Positions 26,801-41,800 of a stretch of 64,000 bases of DNA are shown here, in pieces. Source of the DNA: Symsagittifera roscoffensis (lineage: Eukaryota; Xenacoelomorpha; Acoela; Convolutidae). A program made the translations under genes and the position numbers. The stretch lies in the NCBI RefSeq assembly GCF_963678635.1, contig NC_087066.1, forward strand, positions 3,908,485 to 3,972,484, given 5' to 3'. Position 1 is the first letter of the stretch; the number at the start of each line of letters is the position of its first letter. The notes under the pieces were generated by a model, which was not told where the DNA came from, searched no databases, and was given only the letters and a program-made list of their open reading frames with translations.

Positions 26801-29800
26801 CTGGGATAGTTTACCTATACACCTGAAAACTATCAAAAAGAAATCAAACTATAAAACGAAAGTTATAAATAATTATAACATTAATCGATCAAGTACCTGG
26901 TAACATGAATATTGGGGGTTTTAAAGTATGCAGGTATATATAACTCAATTTACCATATTCTACTCTTCTAATTTGGTGTAGAAGCCAGTCCGGAATGGGT
27001 TAATCTTATTTGTTTAATATAAAAATTCAATCAAACAACAAGCATTTTTTGACCTCCGGGTTGTGTTAAAACAAATTACACGATTATCGAAAAAAACTTT
27101 CATTTTAACTGGGTAAAAACTGTGTAACGTGTCAAGAAAGAGATTTCGATAGTGTAAATTTCAGGACGGAAGATGTAAACTGTAATTCATAAAGTTAGTC
27201 GGCGACAATGAAATAGAGGTCAACCAAAGGTGACAGACACCTCCGAAGGTTAAATACCAGTTAGCACCAGACAGGTATATTAAATAGATTGCATTAAATA
27301 GGATAGAACTGAAATGGACTGTGAACTAATTTAATTTAATCACTATGACAGTTTTTAATTCATCTGATTGACTATAAATAGAATAAGACTGACCTCAATC
27401 CTATAAGTGATTTGATTCGAATCAAGAAGGGAGAAGTTGGACACAATCTGAACCAGAGTGGCTTCCACCACGAACTCCACCTCAACTGAAACAATATCTT
27501 CTTCACAGTCATAAGTGTTCCAAGCAAAAAAAGTGTGATTCCTTTTTATCAAGTTCTGTATCATTTGATCTTTTTCATCAAAACGACTTGAAATTAATTT
27601 GAAAAGTGAAAAAAAAAGTTTTTTTTTTGTTTTAATGACAAATTTAGTGCTATATTTCTCAGAATTTCCTTGAATGGTTAACAATTTTGATTTTCGATCA
27701 GATTAAGTATTGAAAGAATAATAAAAGTTCATAGCAATTAAAACAAACAATAAATAGAATTTTGCTACAAAGAATTTGTCCAGGTACTTGGCAAAGTGGA
27801 AAATGTCTGGAAAATGCCAGTTGTGATCTCGTGTCCTGTTTGCGTCACCCCCACTATTTTGATTGCATACTCAGTTCCAGGGTGAAGGGGTCCATTGCAG
27901 GCCCCAGAGGACGGACAGGAAGACTCCTCCCCCAATAGGAACTCCCACTGGCCCTAAAAGCAGTACAAGTTTACAACAATGCTGTTATAGTTTTTAGCCC
28001 ATAATTTTAGCCCATAACAGTTATTTCGAATTAAAGGGGATTTTTATCTGAAAAGCGTGAAAATGATATATCACTCTATGCCATCTAACTTAATCTGATT
28101 ATCTTCGCGACGCCAAGCTCGCAAACCTTTTGGTAATGATCTGGATTGCAGATAATTACTTGTGTAACTCTACTACAAGTAATTTTATGCAATGAAATTG
28201 AAGTAGAAAAAAGCTCCGTGGGATTTGGAATCCCAATTTTGTACCTTGGCTGAAACAAGCTTCAGCGAGGGAAATGATAATATGCATTTTTAAAAACTTT
28301 TTATAAGATAATAATATCAACAATGACAGCATATTTAGAATTCAAAAAGACTGATCGTTTACCAGCGGCAAGCCCGGAATTTTCTGGCTGTACTTTAAGG
28401 ACAAATTAAAAAATTCTGTTTTTTGTCCTTTTCGAACTTTTTTCCATTTTTTAAAAATTTTATGCCTAAAAACGCTATAAAAAACTAAAGAGTACAGTTG
28501 GAGTTTTGTATAAGACTAAAATGCTGGCCCCACTTCAAGTTCGAATTTTTTACTCTGCCGCAAACGAGTGTTATGAAAACGCTGTGTCGATGTGAACGCA
28601 ATGTGTTAATTATGCCAAATAAACCAAATTAGCTAAATTCAAACCCCATAGTTTAACAAAAAATGATTAAAGAAAAAACATAAATTGAGCTCTAAGGAAC
28701 AATATTTTTTAGATGGCATGAAAAATTTCGTCAAATTTGAAAAATTTCGTCAAATAGTTAAAATGTCGCAAATTGACTGAATAAGAATACGACCCCGAGC
28801 ATAAGTATTCTACACTTTCTTCGAAAACCGGATCAAAAACACAACAGTGGCAGTTATCAAATTAAAATGAAAGGGAAGTTTCAGAAAGCCATTGCGAATC
28901 TGAGAGAAAACTAAATTGGGAAACAAACATGAGCTTGTGAAAAATAGAAAAAAAATTGGCAGCTGAAAAGTTTCCTTTTTTAAAATAAAACTTACTACTT
29001 TCGGCGAAAAGCTATCATTTTTTACTCCTGACATGCCCATTTTTGCTGGCGACAATCAAATGGGATTGAAAACTTGACAAATAAGCAATAAAATTTAAGT
29101 AAAACTAATTGGCCAAAGATATTCGAAAAAAGAGAACTTTAATTTGCAAAACAATTTGTTCTTCAATAGTTACGAACCTTGATAAGCATATAAAAGCTGG
29201 TGTGATAAATAATTCATAAAACTCTCGAAAATAAGTCATCGATTCTCGTAAAAGGTATTTGTTTTTATGAATTCCAAACTTTTTGGTGATGCTGTGTTTA
29301 GTGAGAACTATAATTATAACAAGTCGATTAAGTCAATCTTACAATTCAGTCCCAGTCATTGCAAACAGACAACTTGGAAAGTGTAAATGAAACAAATCTT
29401 GAAACTGTAAAAAAAATTGACTAATTTAGAGCACTCAAAAACTAAAAACTGTTTAAAATGAATCTGAAAAAAATATAAAATTGAGTTGATAGAAATTTCT
29501 ACTACAGTATTTAGCGTAAGAAAACATAGAAAAAAACACGGTTTTTTTAGTTTCAGTCAAAAATTTAGAGAATCTTAACATAGCCAATAGACAGAAGGAA
29601 AAAAGCCAATGAACGCAATGAAACAAAAAAACTTGTTGTTTGAAAAGCTTTCATTTTTAAAAACATAATAGTATAATTAATACTTTTTTTGATAAAATTA
29701 ACATAGCTTGATAAAACTGGATCAAAACATATTTTTTATTCTCTTGAAAATCTGAAATTTAAAGTCCACTTTGAAATTAGAAAGCGATCACGTCTTAAGT

Positions 29801-32800
29801 TACTTTTGCACTTTTGATGTTCAATAGTAAGTTTTGCCTTCCTTTTGCCAAACATCGAAAATAAGCATGAACAACTTTAATGACTTTAACTGAAAAAAGA
29901 TCTGAAATGAGCTATATAAGAGTCTAAACTAAGTTCATTATCTTTTAACCAACTAAATGCAAAAATTGAAGCAAATCGTGGAAAGTAGTTCCATTAAAAT
30001 CTAAACAAAGAATTAATTTCAGAAAGTTGGCCGAAAGACTCATGAATGAAAGTAAATGAACTGTTTTATTATTTTGCTGTGAATTCTCAAGACTTAAAGA
30101 ATTTTTCATACTAAAAGCCAATCACAAAAGGTTCCTGACATTTTGTTTTTGTTTCTGGAGAGTGTATTTTGTCTTTCAATTGGCAGATAAAATATCAAAC
30201 CAGTCAAAATCAAAAGAACTCAGACGTCAAACGGCTAAAAATCATTTTGTTTAAAAAAAGCTAAAAAGTGCTATAAATTTTTTAAATTTTTCACTGAAAA
30301 ATAAATATAAAAGTTGCATAATCGAAATATTGAACTGTTCACTTCGCTCATTGACACCTCAATTATTGTCATTGCGTTAAAATACTCGATGAAGCAAAAG
30401 CGGAATCTTTTAAACCAAAAAAACTGAATGCAGGAAAACTATGTGAGCCAGTGGTGATCAGTATATCAAAATACGAAGGAAATTAGCTGGAAAACGATTT
30501 AGTTTCGAACATTTTAAAGGGCGCTGATTGGCTGAAACAAAACCAATATGATCCTTCATTATAAATTTAGCGCCAGATTTATTTACCTCATTTAATAGCA
30601 ATCATAAAAATAATTATAATAATGACAATATTACTGATAAAAATTATAAAAATAATCACAATAATTATCATAATAAACCTTACAATAAACATTATTTCTG
30701 CCTCGTTTTGGTTCTGAAGTAGATTGGTTTGGGGTAGCTTGCTGATTGACAACATTTCTTAATTGCAAATTAACCGAAATTATCGGAAATTACAAGTCAA
30801 TAAAGAATATAGAATGGCCATAAATTTTATTTAGAAGCAGAATTCAAGTTCATAAAATACCCACAAGGAGAACAATGATAAATCAATTTTAAAACAACGC
30901 CTCAAAAGCTTCTGAACTTTGTTTCGGTCTTTCAGTTTTCGACTGTTCCCACTCACTGTTCTTCGTTCACCAGAAAACTCATTGGTTACGACCCACAAAA
31001 TTCTAGCGAGAACATCCTCATCCGCCAGCAGAGCGAGAAAAAGTAAGAGCTCCAAGGTCAACCGGGTCAGCTCTCATATCCAGTAGCTGCTCCTGTTCGG
31101 GTCGGCTAACCACATTTCTGTCTCATTTCGGTTCTGAGGTAGATCGGTTTTGGGTAGCTGGCTGATTGACACCATTTCATTTCAAACGTTAATTAACAGT
31201 AATTATCGGAAATAACATGTCAACAAAGATTAAAAAACTGCCATAAATTCCTGTATTTAAAAGGAAAATTCTATGTCATAACATACGCAAAATGAAAACA
31301 TTGATAAATCCGTTTTAAAACAGCGCCCCAAAAACTTCCGAGCTTTGCTTCGGTCGTTCAGTTTTCGACTTTTCTCACTCATTGTTCTTCGTTCACCAGA
31401 AAAATCATTGGTTACGACCTTGGTTTTTCTTGCTGAAGTTCTAACAATTTTAATAATCATAACAATAACAATAATGATGATAATAATAAGCATAATAATC
31501 ATAAAAACAATCATAGCACAGAGGCGAAGCTGCGCTTTGCCAACACTTGCGAGAACACGACCGAAAAGCAGCTCTATCAGGTGACTTAAAAAAGTAGAAA
31601 TAAGCCTCGAATTTGCAAAAATTCGAGACTTAGCAAAAACTCCAATTTGAAAAATTTTGCGAATAATCAATTTTGAGTCTCACGCACTAACCATTCAGCC
31701 ACGGATGCCTAGAATCCCCAAAAACTAACCACCAAAAACGCAGCTACAATGCTAATAATTTGCCAAATTGATGCAGCAAATGTAGCACCAATTACAAAAA
31801 TATACAACTTTGCATGAAATAAATCGCAAATCATAAAGCAAAGTTATGCATAATTTAAACATTTCAAAAAATTGCGAGATATTTCGAGTAATTAAATTTT
31901 CTGAAATCGAGATTTTATTATTGTTATGTTGTTTGAAACAAGTATCTTTCTTCGGTTCATTTGATGAATAAAAAATGCATCAACTGTGTTAACTTATAAC
32001 TATTCAAATGTCAAAGCACGTGTTATCATCAAGCTGTAAAAGTGCAACAAATTGCCATTCTTTTTGTATTGCCAATTCGACGCAGCAAATACTGTTGCCT
32101 TAAGTCGCAATAACATTTGCAACAATATTTGCGACTTAGGTTGGAAAAAAAAGAAAGCTCGTACTATAACACATTGCTTCGCAAGTGTAATCATAATCAT
32201 AATCACAATAATAATGATAATAATAATCATAATAATAAAAAAACAATCATGATAACAATACTTAATTATTATTATTATTATTATTATTAAGAGCATAGCG
32301 CCATGTTTATTTACCTCATATGAGTCGGACTTGAGGGTGGAGTATGACTTGGTCTCAAAGGGCGTGTATGCAGTCCATGAATCATTAACACTCACGACAG
32401 CCCAAGTCTCTACAATCAAACATGTCAAAGTAGGATGGAATTGAACAGGTCTTTGAAAAACTCAACTTCGATGCTAAACATGAAATTTTAATCAACCAAT
32501 GGTATTCGTTTCCAGTTTTCAAGAAATCAAATATGTTTTCATGCTAGAAATTGTCAGCTTGTGGTTATATTCTAATCGTAAGCAGAGATTTCAAATTGGA
32601 AGAAGCAGCGAAGAATGGCTATAAGTCCCCGCATCACAATCCAAAGGTTGGTAGTTCGAGGCCACAATGAGCCGTGGTTGACGAGGGAAAAGAAACATAA
32701 CCCAGAAATTACAAGAAAAATAAACATTGCGTGAAAATTTTTACACGGTACACAACAGCGGTTCTCCGTGTAGAGCTGAACAGCTCGTATGTTTTCTGTT

Positions 32801-35800
32801 TCCTTGTGGATAAATAATAGTCTTTAATTATAGTCAAAAAGAGTCAACTGGTATTTGTAAAAAACAAAAAGACTATCATACCTGGATTTTCCATCGTGTC
32901 TGTTTCATTCACAGCCGATACCAGTATTTTGTACTGTGTAATACTAGTGTCCAGGCCAAACGGAAGCCCATCCACCAATATCTTCAGAGTAGTGTAGGGG
33001 TCATCGAGATCTTCGGTCGAATGAGTCACCGTAATATTCGGCAACACCTCAGTCGTGAAATCTCTTCTCTGAGTTTCATCGCTGTCAGTCTTATTGAACA
33101 CACACTCGACTGTGTAATTAGTTCGAGGATCCAAACCTGCGAAAGTTAGCAAGCAGTAGTTGAGAAAGGCGGCCTGCGGGCAAAGGGGGTTGTCGCCAGT
33201 CAAATTGGTATAGGTTGTGATCGGGTTGTTCGCATCTCCAGCCGGGTAAATCTAAACAATTGACGTTCAGCAGTGTCGTATCCACGTATATCAATTGAGC
33301 GTCTACTTTTAAGCAGCATTAGCTGAAGCTTTGATTAGATGTCATATGAATATTTGATGTTCGGCAAAGGTTTATAAGCACCTGTTATCAAAGCATTTTG
33401 CAACTCAAGCCTTCAAGCAGAACTTTTTTAAAACCATTTAGATGAAGCAGTAGTGAATATGAAAAGCACATTCTGCCATCCAATATAGTTATGCTGCGGC
33501 CATTTGGGAGAGAACTCTTTATTGTTTTCCATAAATCTATGATTAAGATCAAACTTTTATATAATTTGGTTCCCAAAAAATTACAGAGAAAAAGGAACCA
33601 TTTTGAACCACTTTGTTCTAACCCTCACTTATCTCCGTTTAAAGCATACCCGAATTGACAAGATGGCATAAGATCGATTTTAGAATCAACACTGATTAAG
33701 ACAAGAAGTCCGAATTATGTCTAAGTGAGATCATTATCATTAGATCAGTATCATCGCCCTGATATTTTCTCAAATTTTATGGAGTTCTTTCTAAATTTCT
33801 TTAATAGTTCTTTCAACCCTTGCGGTAGTTAAAAGCAGACTAAATTTCGTCCAGGGAATCATTCGAAAATAGGTTGATTCAATAGAATTAGGTGAACTCC
33901 GCATAAGTTTTTGGGCAAAATAATAGAAACCATAAAGATGTAAGCTGCCTTCGCGGACTTGATTGAATGAACTAAGTACTAATTTTTTACACCGAATCGG
34001 AGCTCCTCTTTGAAAAAAAGCCCTCATAACAAAAGCGGGACTAGAAGTATCAAGTGGGTTTAACTTTTGGAAACTTACGTTCATCCATTTTACTTCCTCA
34101 GTAAAATTAAGACAAGAATGAAGAATAGTTTCTGAAAAAACTGTTAAATAAGTGGTACAATCTGCGCCATGACCAGGGGCGGATCTAAAATTTTCAAGAG
34201 GGGGGCGGATTTTCAAAAAATTTTCGAAAAAATTTGTCGACCTTTTTTTTTTAGGTCGACCGATTGATTTTTCGAGCTCGGCTCTTTTTCCTCCCCCCCC
34301 CCCCCCCCCCCCCATCACACGAACATGAATTTTATGGTGTACCGGGTGGTTTTACAAGGTTAATTATGGAGACCAGATATGTTTGTCGTAAATTAATTAG
34401 TCCGTATGTCAATTTTCATAACAATAAGTACCAAAGGGGACCCTTTGGGTCGGCAGGGGGTCGAATCCCTGAAGGGAAAGCGTACTCGCCCCCCCCTAAA
34501 TCCGCCCCTGGCCATGACAATCGAAGTTTGGCGCAAATTTTCTTCTGTCTTTACCTTAGGCTTAATCAACCCATTTTTAAAAATTGCCCTCAATCACCTG
34601 CTCAATTAAAAATTTTGGCAAAGGGGGATTAATTGCGGTTCGATCCATTCTAAGTAGTGCAAACTTGATTTTTTGTGAGCAATTCAGGAGTTTCTGCTTG
34701 TATTTTCATCATATTGCTACCTCTTATAGTGCTGTGGGTTGACCATCCTACAAAAAAAATCCTTTTCTTAGAACTTCCATTTTAAAAGTTGCATGACAGC
34801 AATTTTTGGTCATAACCCGGGCTCCTATAAATCAAATGAAACTTTCAATTTGCAGACACGGAATGGCAATTTCGAAACGATAGACATTTCAGTTATAAAG
34901 AGAGCGGGTTTTAAAACATACCTCAATTAAAATACCATCCTGTTAAACAAAACAATGAAATAAGTTGACATATAGACACGATAACAAATGTAGAAACGGT
35001 TTGAAGCCGAAGTAAAGTTTTTTTAATTCCATGTAAAAATTGGATTTGTTTTGTCACCCCCTGCTGTGGTATAAATATCCAATAAACTCGCATAGATATA
35101 ACTACTACTTAAACTTCAATATCTATGTAGCATTGTGAGCATTATTGTACCTAGCAACAAAGTTCCCGTATTGCAATAAAAACGGAAGGTAGTAGAAGAA
35201 ATCCCAAAAATCTTATATGGTTGTAGTGCTCATATCAGGGAAAAAATCTGAATGTTCTGATTGTTCATTAAGTTATCTTAGTTTTTGTGAAACAAAATTT
35301 TGATGAAAATATAATTTAAAAAAACTCTCATTTTTATAACTTGAGGCCAGTTGAAATTTTATACGTTCGTCAATCTTGCATCATTTCATATCGATTACTA
35401 AGCTGTGATTGATTTACAGCATACGATTCGAGAATGGGGGAGTACTCTCATGATGAAGGGACCGAATGATGAAAAAACTTCAACCAATCAGTATCGTTAG
35501 ACACTCCTCCTGGCTGAATGACTTTCGAACAACACCGAAGCCATTATTCACAGAAAACGAATTATTAAAAGAGAGGAAAATTTTTCTGTACATTTCGTGT
35601 AGATATTCAATAAATTTTTGTTTATTTTTCACTTTTTTGAAACCGTTTCAGGATTTTTTTTTCCAAATCCCGACTTCGATTTACTTTGGAAATTCAGTTA
35701 TCTGTGCTCATTTTCTAAACAGTCAATATTATTTTAGTGGTCTAAATTTATTCGCTTTCTTTAAGATTTAAAAACACTGAGTTTTGATAGGCTGAAATTA

Positions 35801-38800
35801 AGTGAAAATAATTTTACGGCTTTCCCGATTTCGAGTTCGCAATCCCAACTTCGATTTTGAAATTTTTGATATTTATCTGCTCATTTTCTTTGAGAATTCT
35901 AAATACTCAATCCTGATTGGCTAGAAATAACTGAAAATAAGTTTCCAGCATTTGTTCTCTGCATCATGAGTGACGCAATCTTCAATAACTATACGTTAAC
36001 CGTAAGACAGTGTGCATTTATTTATTAAGCGTAAACTGATAAACATACAAAATATACCTAAATTGGGCGCTGGCTGACCATCATTTTTTAGTGGCTGGTC
36101 AAGGAGCAGAATGCTCAAAGAGCAGAAAAGGTCTAAGAGCAGTAAAAAAACAGACAAAAGTTGGATTTAACGAGCTAATCGATAAAAACACGTATCTGAA
36201 CCTCTGCATTACAACTAAAAAAATTTAACTTGTACATAATATGATTGAATTGATCGAAATGTTTCAAACTTCCTGAATAAATTGGCTAAAAATTGATTAG
36301 CCCATAAATATCCAATTTTTTCTGTTTTTCTTCTCTTAGACCCTTTCTGATCTTTGACTACTCTCTTGATTGCTCCCCCTCTCATTATAATTTTGGGCTG
36401 AAGATAACGATACCTTCCTTGAGGGAAAACAAGATGTTTTTGAGAATGTCAAGGATAACACGCAGCAAACTTTTGTTAAAATTTCTTTTACCGTGTCGCA
36501 GAAATGTCAAACACCCTCGCAAGATCAAACATTTTGCCTGGCTATGATCCTTTTCAAAAACCTTTAATCTTTAGTAATCTTTAGAAAGAATTTGAACCTG
36601 TTATTGCTTGACAAACTACAAACATTTAAATACTCGATATATCCAGAGTCATAGTTTTTAAGTTCATTTTATTAACTTTGTTATCAATGACTAAGAGCCA
36701 CTAATCCCCGCCTTGCGGGTTTAATTCAATCTTAATATGATTATTATGGTTATTATTAAAGATGATTTTTTCAATAACAGATTTTTGAACCAATGGTGAA
36801 TAATTGTGTTGGGTGGATGACTGAATTCAATGTTCAAATGAAAATAGCCCGTTTGCAAAAGAGCACCAAGTTTTTGCGCCTTAATTTTTTTTCCGAGTTT
36901 AGAGAAATTTGAAACTGAATAAGTTTCATAGTGCGTTTAAATTTTACTATTTTTTTTGCGAATGTGAGGGGAACGTGCAATTGTATCAAACCGCTAAAAT
37001 TATTTATATCAGCTTCCTAAATTTTTTTTTGCTCTGCATAAAAAACTTAGAATCACTTTTAAACTAACTCAGTCTTCACTCACCTAAAATGGCCTCCATA
37101 GCAAAGAAGAGCCAATATAAAGATTTAGAAAAAAATATCAAATTTCGAATTTCTAGAGTTTTGGGTAATCAGCAAATCTAGAAAAGTAACCCTCAAAGCA
37201 AGCCTCCATGAACTTAATTAGCGAAAAATTAAACTCTTCATTAACATTTTCAGCTTCAGATTTTTTTTCTCGATAAGTTTTGTTCGAGTTTTGTGACTGC
37301 ATCTCGTATCATGCCTAAAAAACAGCTTCAAAAATTGTTATCACTTGACCCCGCCTGACGTTCTCTAGAGGAAACTGAGAAAAAAACATAGCTGAAGTAC
37401 TCTCTTACTCTCGGTGGTCGAAAAAAAAATAAGACAAAAAGCAGAATTATTTTTAAAATTTCTCAAAAAAAAATTCATTCATATTAACAAGTCAGTCAAA
37501 ATTGATTGATGAAATTAGAAAAACTACAGGATCGATCAAATTTGGAATAACCTCAAAAAACTAGACCACAATAAATTAACTTGAAGAAGTTTTATGCAGG
37601 ATGACAGCTTTCAATATTTAATCATAAAATCGAGAAAAACTTCACAGAACACTAGGTGGACATAATTGATAAAAACTAAAAGTAAGGCAGATGTAGCCCA
37701 TTGTTGAAAAAAAGTTATCCGCAATTAGAGAGATAAGCTGAACAGACGTGTATGGCTAACTTACTGTGGCAGAAGTGACTTCGTTTTCTAGCACCGGAAA
37801 AGCGAAGGTCACACTGGTCAAAGTGGACGAGATAACAGTGAGTCCAGACACAGTCGCTAAAATAAATGAAATTTAGATATAACATCTTTTAGCTTTTTGT
37901 GCACAGAAAAAAAAACTGTACAATGTTCTGCATATTTGATTCTTTGTATTTTTCAAACCAAATAAATTGTGAAATAAACACTCATTTAACTGTTGAAAAC
38001 CAAAAAAAAAAGTGTAAAATTTTTCTGAACAATTAGACAAAAGGAATAAATAATGTCTCAAACAATTCGCTGACTTTAAATTCTGAAACCAACCAGGAAA
38101 AGTGGAGAAACCAGTGTATGGCCCTCTGACTATGGCATCTGCGTTGCCCTCGGGATAAGTTGCCAGCCATATCTTGAAGTTCGAGTTCCGTGGCAGGGGT
38201 CCGTTGCAGAACCCAGTCTCAGTGCCATTACAACCTTCGGATCCGATGACGAGGGAGAAAGTGTCGTCTACTGTGTTTTCAGGAGGGTAAGTCTGGTTAC
38301 CCCACGGCAAGTAGGGCGGAATAGACGTCGTCTGATTATCCGGATCGATACCCGCTTCTGCGTACGTCGTGGCTACATTTTTGAATAAGTTATGATAAAA
38401 TCCATCAAACTTTTAAACTAAAATCAAGAATCAGTTGTCGGTTCTTTCTCATCATTTATGTTTAAATTTCGTATAATTTCTAACTTAAAGATCTCAAACT
38501 AGTCAGGGGCAGATCTAGGATTTTCTCGAGGGGGGGGCGGATTTTCAAAAAATTTTCGAAATTTTTGTCGACCTTTTTTATTTTTTTTTTAGGTCGACCG
38601 AGTTGATTTTTCGAGCTCTACCTAAGCCTGTTTAGTCCCTATTTTGGCCAAATTTTATGCGCCGCAGGCAGAATTTTGAAAAAAAGACAGCAAAAAAAAG
38701 ACATTTTGACCAAAAAATCGCGTTTTTTCGGCGCGCGCTCCACCCTTGAATTTAGTATATATTGGCGCCCAAGGCGCCTTTAGAAGAGTTTTATGGTTGG

Positions 38801-41800
38801 TTGGCCAAAACTAGATTTCTTAAAAGTACCAAAGGGGGGACCCTTTGGGTCGGCAGGGGGCCGAATCCCTGAGGGGGGTCGAATCCCAAATCCGCCCCTG
38901 AAACTAGTATTAACTGGCTTTTCTTTTGATCTATGTTCTACCTGATGTCCGGATTTGTAAATTGATCATTTGTGAATTGATAAGTTTTCCGCCTTTCCGC
39001 TCACCCCCAAACCCCCCACCCCTCCCCTTACCCTGATTTTTTGTGCCTTGAGGGTATATGATTTTGTGAACTAGATATCGCCATTCCTATAAGATATTTA
39101 AAGGATGAAGTTTAATGAAGGTTATTAAGTGCTATGAAGTTATGACTTAATCAGGCTTAACTTAAACCCAATTAAAACTAATTTGAATTTTTTTTCGCTC
39201 TGCGACGACTAAAAGCGGAGCATTTTGGTGAAATGACATTGTTTCAGGCTTAAGGCTGGGTCATAAAAGGTACAAAACATTATTTTTTTCTGATTATAAG
39301 CTTGCTAACAAATTATAATTATTAACTAACTTGGGAGAGTATTGTTTAACTCATCAGTAGGATGGTCCTCCGAGGCCACTATGACCAGGTAGGAGGACAC
39401 GAACTCGTCCTCTCCGAACGGCAGTCCGCTCACTGTCACTTTGAACGAGGAGGAGGGGTTCTCGATGTTGAACTCCGGCGCCACCACCACCCCGTCCGGC
39501 AGAAGACCTAATTGGCAGAAAACATAATTGACAGAAGGCCTAATTGGCAGGAGGACAAATTGGCAAATAGGAGTTGTATTAGCCAACATTTATACCACAG
39601 ATCTTGTTTGTTTTTATCTGCCTTGTTATTTTCGTTGCTTTGTTTCAAAAGTCGAAACCAGCCAAAAACCATGAAATTTTCTACTTTGTTCTTCTTTCTT
39701 CTTTTTTCTGGTTGTTTGCGCGATTTTTTTTAAATACGAGATATTTCTGCTGTTGAAATTCTGCCACCAGGGAGCTCAAAAATGAGGTTTGTCGATATCT
39801 ATGATGAGGTGATATAAGAGCCCAAACCGTCAGTTTACCTGTTGCTGAAATAGTTTTGAGAAAGGAATTAGGAGCCGCGTTAGAGAGGAAATTGTTGACT
39901 TGGCTAAGATCAATCCTTTTCAGCCATTATCAGAATTCAGCTTTTTACACGTTTACTTATTGCATAATGATGCCGTTTAATTCTACTCGGGAGATCGCCG
40001 TTTAATTCTACTCGGGAGATCGTTTAGGTTAGTTTTTTAATGGGGGGAGGTAATGGCTTACAATGTTAAAAAGCCTGCCTATTAATATACAAAAATATAA
40101 AGCCAAAGGCTGTGCCTAAGAACCGATTAAGCTTGATTCTCAAAGCGAACATTATACTAACTGGATGACACCACTACAGTCTCCGACCGTCTCTCCACCC
40201 CCGAGTAGAAGGGGGTGATGATGACGTCATAATCGGTGGCTGGCTGCAGGCCAGTCAACTCCACCGAGCAGTTGGGACTGCAGGAGGACCCTTGGATGTT
40301 AGAAAAGGAAATCTCGCCAGTCAGAGTATTAATCGCCTGAAACAAAACATGAAATTGGCCCAAAAATACGAAGAAAACAGGTCAAATAAAAGCATTTAAA
40401 ATAGGAGACAATTAGACAATTAAAATCAAAAAGAAGATTTGGGCGGGCTTTTTTCCACTTTCCCCTCTCCACATTTCAAATTTTCATTTTTCTTAAATTT
40501 TTTCCGTGTGATTATGGCTAAACGTGTGATGTTAAGAGGTAAGGTATGAAGAACAAATCTGTTCACAATAATTTTCTTTTGATTTTTTAATCTTTCTTGA
40601 AACTATCGTGACAGACCTTATTGAATTTTAATATTTGCTCGGGTTAAACATTCTTAAACAAAGTCAACAGAAAATTGGAAAAGTGTAAGTGAAAGCGAGG
40701 AAAGAAAAAGTTGACCAGCTTGTTTTAAAAGCTTCTTTTCGAGTTACAATGAAATACTGACTTATAGGTTTTTGAATTTCAAGAAAAAAAATCATGGACA
40801 CTTTTTTGATGAAATTGAGTGAATTTGAGAAAACTGAATCAGTACGTAAACCTTGAAGAAATCAATTTCGAAATAAGAAATCGATCAAGTTTATCGTTAC
40901 TTTTTTTTCTGTTTGGTAGTCGCGTTTCCCTTTCTTTTAAAAACGGCAATGAACTGCACTTGAAAACATTCTATATTGAAAACACAAGAAACGCTCAAAA
41001 ACAACAATTTAAGTATTTATTCCACTCCCCACACTTAACGATTTCATAACGTAAAGAATTTTTGAATGAATAAACTAACTGTTGTGACCACATTTTTTCT
41101 TCATACCTGACATTGTAAGATCACGCATAAAGCCATAAAAAAAGACGTTAGACATCTGAGAAAAGGAAAATTTCAAATATTCAAATGCGGGCGGGGAGTG
41201 GGAAAGAGCCAAATTTAATGTTTCCTGAAAGAAAAACAAAAAAAAACATCGCCTCAAAGCTAGTTTAATTAAAAAATATTGAAAGAAAAATAGTTTCATG
41301 ATTCCGCCGAAAAATTTTTATGGAGTTTTTTGTGCAGTGAAATTTCTAATTTTCTAATCGTTCTTCGAAATAATATTTTAATTTGGATAATAGATCTTGC
41401 TGCCAGTTGATAACAGTTCAAAATTTTTTATGGCAGACTTGTCAAGCGACAATTTGTCGAAGTTCAATTTCTTCAAACAAAATAACACCTCACTACAAAA
41501 TACTTTTATCATCAGATAACTAATATTTTTGCTCATTCTCATACGAAAAAAAGAGCAAATCAGAAAAAATATAAAAAATACTTTTGTGCCAACAAAATAT
41601 AGTCAAGATTTACTACACTGTAGCATTTTTCGAGTATTTTGTAAAACGTATGAAACCAAACTCCATTCTTCCATTGCGTTGCCAACTCCACGGAAACCCA
41701 TTTAATATTGAGTTACAAAAAAAAACAGTGAAAACTAACCCGTTAAGTTCCACTATACGCTTATGTAATGCTAACTTGACTGTGGAATTCCTGGCGAATT

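Larger units (their letters stand above)
28000..32314. other. Intron between receptor exons 19 and 20
   Basis: A decayed family N trace near 28570-28840 (GACCCCGAGCATAAGTATTC), A+T-rich filler, simple repeats and the direct repeats at 30688-31425. No gene seen. Confidence 0.65.
34940..37764. other. Intron between receptor exons 16 and 17
   Basis: Contains a family N end remnant near 35217, the family G relative at 35440 and the family P relative at 36070. The stretch 36400-37760 shows nothing recognisable. Confidence 0.65.

Noticed and set aside
31257-31670. Minus-strand open frame of 137 codons with an Ile-rich centre
   Set aside because: The centre is translated AAT/ATA simple repeat. The two direct-repeat units do not preserve a common protein.
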